This document shows, one piece after another, positions 53,031 through 54,901 of a stretch of DNA of 54,901 nt; the stretch's first letter is position 1, and every line of letters begins with the position of its first letter. This DNA is from Oscillospiraceae bacterium. Its GTDB lineage: Bacteria; Bacillota_A; Clostridia; Oscillospirales; WRJC01. Both the position numbers and the translations under genes were made by a program. The notes beneath the pieces are model-generated. The model searched no databases and had not been told where the DNA came from. It worked only from the letters and a program-made list of their open reading frames with translations. Where the stretch lies: assembly GCA_009782405.1 (NCBI GenBank), contig WRJC01000021.1, positions 1 to 54,901 on the forward strand, in the 5' to 3' direction.

Positions 53031-53617
53031 AATTCCTCCTGCGGGGCAAAGTAATGTTCGGGCATCCAGCCTCCGGAAAGCAGTTTCAGCAAAACGCCGG
53101 CCGTGTTTGCGGCATCGTCGTAGGCGGTGTGCCACAGCCCGCCGGTGTCCACTTCCAGCTCTTCTGTGGCCTTTCGGAGGCCGGTGGTGTTTTTGTCGCC
53201 TTTCAGGATTTTGTAGGCCTCCGCCAAATCGAGGCAGTCCTCCGGCAAAATGGGGTTTGGCAGCATATGGCGCGCGCAGCCCTGCTCTATCACGCCGTAG
53301 TCGGCGTCGCCCCAGGACACAAAATATGTCTTGCCGGGAACATACAGGGAATCTATCTTTTGCAGCATGGAGCTAAAATCGACCGCGGTTTTCATGTCGG
53401 CTTCGGTGATCATGCAAAACACCATGCTCTCCGCCGCCTGCTTCGGGAAAAAATGCGGCTTGACGAAGTTCTTGATTTTTCCGGTTATGTTTTTTGTCTC
53501 GGCGGAGATCAAAACGGCGCCTATTTCGATGATCTCCGAAAAAAAGGCCCGCGGCCTTCCCACCGGTTTTGTGTACTGCGTGAATTCGAGGTCAACCACG
53601 AAATAATCTTTTTCCAT
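53027..53617 (-). CDS. DEDDh 3'-5' exonuclease (DnaQ/ERI1-like)
   Basis: 196 residues. Exo I motif VVDLEFT with D9 and E11, Exo II Asp in SWGDADYGV, and Exo III H-x-A-x-D-D in HTAYDDAANTAG: all four acidic residues and the His are present. The fold is like ERI1/KapD-type exonucleases that act on RNA or DNA 3' ends. The start at 53617 is chosen because the product begins just before the first motif strand, with GGAAAGGA upstream, though at a long distance. The frame upstream adds 29 unrelated residues. Confidence 0.85.
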   Translation of the reverse strand: MEKDYFVVDLEFTQYTKPVGRPRAFFSEIIEIGAVLISAETKNITGKIKNFVKPHFFPKQAAESMVFCMITEADMKTAVDFSSMLQKIDSLYVPGKTYFVSWGDADYGVIEQGCARHMLPNPILPEDCLDLAEAYKILKGDKNTTGLRKATEELEVDTGGLWHTAYDDAANTAGVLLKLLSGGWMPEHYFAPQEEL

Positions 53618-53684
53618 GTTATTGTTCGTTATCCTTTCCGTTACAACATTCAATTCTCGAAAACCGACCATCATAATAAAAAGT

Positions 53685-53972
53685 TTACTCGAAAATATCC
53701 GCATGAGTACCCGTGATATGGAGCGATAATATCAGTTTATCCTCAATGATACGATATGCCAACAGCCAGTCCCCTTGTATGTGACACTCGCGGAACGCCG
53801 ACAAACGCCCCTTCAATTGATGGTCGCGGTATTTAGGCGGTAGCGTTTCGCCTTTTGCGAGAATCGTTACCGTTTCGTCCAAGAGAGTCAAGTCCAATCC
53901 CCGTTTCCTCGCAAGTTTGACAGTTTTCTTGAACAGCGAAGTTTCAATGGGCTTGTATTTCAGCTCAGTCAT
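53685..53972 (-). CDS. YafQ-type RelE-superfamily toxin
   Basis: 95 residues. KPIETSLFKKTVKLARKRG at the start, then HQLKGRLSAFRECHIQGDWLLAY and the closing SLHITGTHADIFE are YafQ signatures; the two His and the Asp before WLL are expected catalytic or binding positions. It would cleave mRNA on the ribosome. The start follows GGAGG and overlaps the antitoxin gene by 8 bases. It lies just upstream of the exonuclease frame on the same strand. Confidence 0.9.
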   Translation of the reverse strand: MTELKYKPIETSLFKKTVKLARKRGLDLTLLDETVTILAKGETLPPKYRDHQLKGRLSAFRECHIQGDWLLAYRIIEDKLILSLHITGTHADIFE

Positions 53973-54255
53973 CGTCGCGCCTCCAAGCGGCGAACAATTC
54001 GTCAAGGGAATCGTGGACTTTTGCCGTGCCGTCCGCGATGGCGGCGTCTATTTCAGCGGCGTCGCGCAAAAGCGCGTCCGCATACGGCGGTTCGGCGATT
54101 ACGTAGCTTATGGGAAGTTTGCCTTGAATAATGGATTGCCTCAAAAAAAGATTGATGGCGGACGACAACGACAATCCCATGCTTTTATACAGGATGTCGG
54201 CTTGTTCCCGCACTTTCCTGTCGATACGGATATTGTAAGTTATATTTCCGGACAT
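53965..54255 (-). CDS. RelB/DinJ-family antitoxin
   Basis: 96 residues. N-terminal ribbon-helix-helix (ITYNIRIDRKVREQADILYK, then GLSLSSAINLFLRQSI) and a C-terminal toxin-binding part (SLDELFAAWRRDDD) match DinJ. It neutralises the YafQ-type toxin and usually represses its own promoter. The ATG at 54255 has GAGGTGAT upstream; the longer frame begins inside the promoter region. The promoter is at 54274-54302. Confidence 0.9.
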   Translation of the reverse strand: MSGNITYNIRIDRKVREQADILYKSMGLSLSSAINLFLRQSIIQGKLPISYVIAEPPYADALLRDAAEIDAAIADGTAKVHDSLDELFAAWRRDDD

Positions 54256-54273
54256 TTTTATCACCTCATTTTT

Positions 54274-54302
54274 ATTGTACCACGTTTTCACCGCAAATGC
54301 AA
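54274..54302 (-). promoter_or_regulatory. promoter of the toxin-antitoxin operon
   Basis: Minus strand TTGCAT (54302-54297), 17-base spacer, TACAAT (54279-54274). Predicted start near 54267, 12 bases before the antitoxin ATG. Confidence 0.75.
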
Positions 54303-54367
54303 CAATTAAATGTTAAAAATTCTTGAATTTTTGCCACATACGAATGATTTTTATGCCTTTGGGCGCA

Positions 54368-54396
54368 TTGACAAAAAAATCTCGGCGTGATATAAT
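54368..54396 (+). promoter_or_regulatory. promoter for the small membrane protein
   Basis: TTGACA at 54368-54373, 17-base spacer, TATAAT at 54391-54396. Both hexamers are consensus. GGGGGAAAA precedes the ATG at 54443. Confidence 0.85.
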
Positions 54397-54442
54397 AAGC
54401 GCGGGCCGTTTTTTTGAATTTGGAAATGGGGGAAAACATACA

Positions 54443-54724
54443 ATGGAAAAAATATTCGAATTCGGGATGCTCATATTGTTCGGCGTTTCCTGGCCTGTTT
54501 CGATATACAAATCATACAGGGCGAGGGCCGTAGGGAGCAAAAGCGTTATTTTTTTGTTTGCCGTGATGCTCGGCTATATGTCCGGCATCATTAATAAATT
54601 CATAAACGGACCCGATTATGTGACTTTTTTCTATTTTTTGAATATGATAATGGTTGGAATCGACGCGATTTTGTATTTCAGGAACAAAAAATTGGAAAAA
54701 CGCGAAAAAAAATATCCAACATGA
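54443..54724 (+). CDS. small PQ-loop/SemiSWEET-like membrane protein
   Basis: 93 residues with three membrane helices: ILFGVSWPVSIYKSYRARA with the SWP-x-S-I-x-K-S motif, VIFLFAVMLGYMSGIINK, and VTFFYFLNMIMVGIDAILYF, then a basic tail. The plan matches bacterial half-transporters of the PQ-loop/SemiSWEET group, which pair to move sugars or other small solutes, but its substrate is unknown. The open frame upstream runs through the promoter and is not used. Confidence 0.7.
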   Translation: MEKIFEFGMLILFGVSWPVSIYKSYRARAVGSKSVIFLFAVMLGYMSGIINKFINGPDYVTFFYFLNMIMVGIDAILYFRNKKLEKREKKYPT

Positions 54725-54743
54725 ATTTTATTAAAAAAAAGTG

Positions 54744-54772
54744 TTGCAATTTTTTTTTGGGCGTGGTATAAT
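54744..54772 (+). promoter_or_regulatory. promoter for the T-box transcript
   Basis: TTGCAA at 54744-54749, 17-base spacer, TATAAT at 54767-54772. Predicted start near 54779, directly before the T-box leader. Confidence 0.8.
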
Positions 54773-54796
54773 AGTGAAAAAAACAAAATATAAATA

Positions 54797-54901
54797 CGAT
54801 GACGGAGAGGGCGCAGCCTCAAAAATCTTTTCACAGAGAGGCCGGATCACGGTGAGAGCCGCCAAAAGACGATGTTGCGCATTTCGCTCCCGAGTACGCG
54901 G
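54797..54901 (+). ncRNA. T-box leader, Stem I only (truncated by window end)
   Basis: GATGACGGAGAGG at 54799-54810, the CAGAGAG bulge at 54834-54840 and the distal GGTGAGAGCC at 54851-54860 are T-box Stem I features. Two helices define the specifier loop: GGAG (54804-54807) with CTCC (54887-54890), and GCGCA (54811-54815) with TGCGC (54876-54880). The loop between them is ATTTCG, so the specifier codon is most likely UUC (Phe) at 54883-54885, followed by a purine as usual. The antiterminator and the gene controlled are beyond the window; a phenylalanyl-tRNA synthetase or aromatic amino acid gene is expected. Confidence 0.8.

Overview
The window is chromosomal DNA from an anaerobic, low-oxygen-adapted Firmicute, most likely an uncultured member of the Clostridia. 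The evidence is indirect: strong AGGAGG-type ribosome sites, many near-consensus TTGACA-N17-TATAAT promoters, a T-box leader, an ECF transporter, a V/A-type ATPase operon, PlsY, a glycyl radical enzyme, an AmmeMemoRadiSam system and a corrinoid protein with URO-D-type methyltransferases. I see no rRNA, tRNA, CRISPR array, transposase or phage gene.

Layout. 1-6.8 kb: a GNAT acetyltransferase, a GH65-like glycosidase with the first URO-D-family protein, the biotin pair bioY (minus) and birA (plus), and a second URO-D protein. 7-10.7 kb: a REC/HD-GYP/PAS regulator translationally coupled to a secreted heptad-repeat protein. 10.7-14 kb: a third URO-D protein and the AmmeMemoRadiSam genes (a LigB-AMMECR1 fusion and a short radical SAM protein). 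14.1-17.2 kb: a large hybrid histidine kinase. 17.2-30.5 kb: a sugar-type catabolic region with a fucose/arabinose-isomerase-like protein, class III aminotransferase, FGGY kinase, two Gfo/Idh oxidoreductases, three xylose-isomerase-like TIM barrels and three more URO-D proteins. 30.8-32.8 kb: one cognate corrinoid protein behind a PocR-AraC regulator. 32.9-35.6 kb: a membrane-anchored Ala-rich surface protein divergent from a solute-binding lipoprotein. 35.7-38.2 kb: plsY-ecfA2-ecfT. 38.3-48.7 kb: a V/A-ATPase operon (G/H-like, C, I, K, F, E, A, B, D) interrupted between A and B by a second solute-binding lipoprotein gene. 48.7-52.9 kb: a two-domain alpha/beta hydrolase and a PFL-family glycyl radical enzyme. 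53-54.9 kb: a DEDDh exonuclease, a YafQ/RelB-type toxin-antitoxin pair, a small membrane protein and the 5' part of a T-box leader that runs off the end.

How the parts may fit (inference). Six URO-D paralogues, one corrinoid protein and a PocR-AraC regulator lie among sugar kinases, isomerases and dehydrogenases. This suggests anaerobic use of methoxylated or otherwise methyl-bearing sugars or cyclitols, with methyl groups passing to the corrinoid. Only the URO-D protein at 29366-30535 keeps the H-x-C zinc motif of MtaA/MtbA/CmuA; four others have H-[SC]-D and one T-S-D, so most may not be classical zinc methyltransferases. The second notable structure is the ATPase operon: the inserted lipoprotein gene is bracketed by a 14-bp direct repeat made from the start of the B-subunit gene, as if a gene had been dropped into an A-stop/B-start overlap. 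A family of heptamer-based repeats (CTGACAA/CTGAAAA) occurs at three intergenic places. Five convergent gene pairs in the first 25 kb end within 8 bp of each other or overlap, leaving no room for intrinsic terminators.
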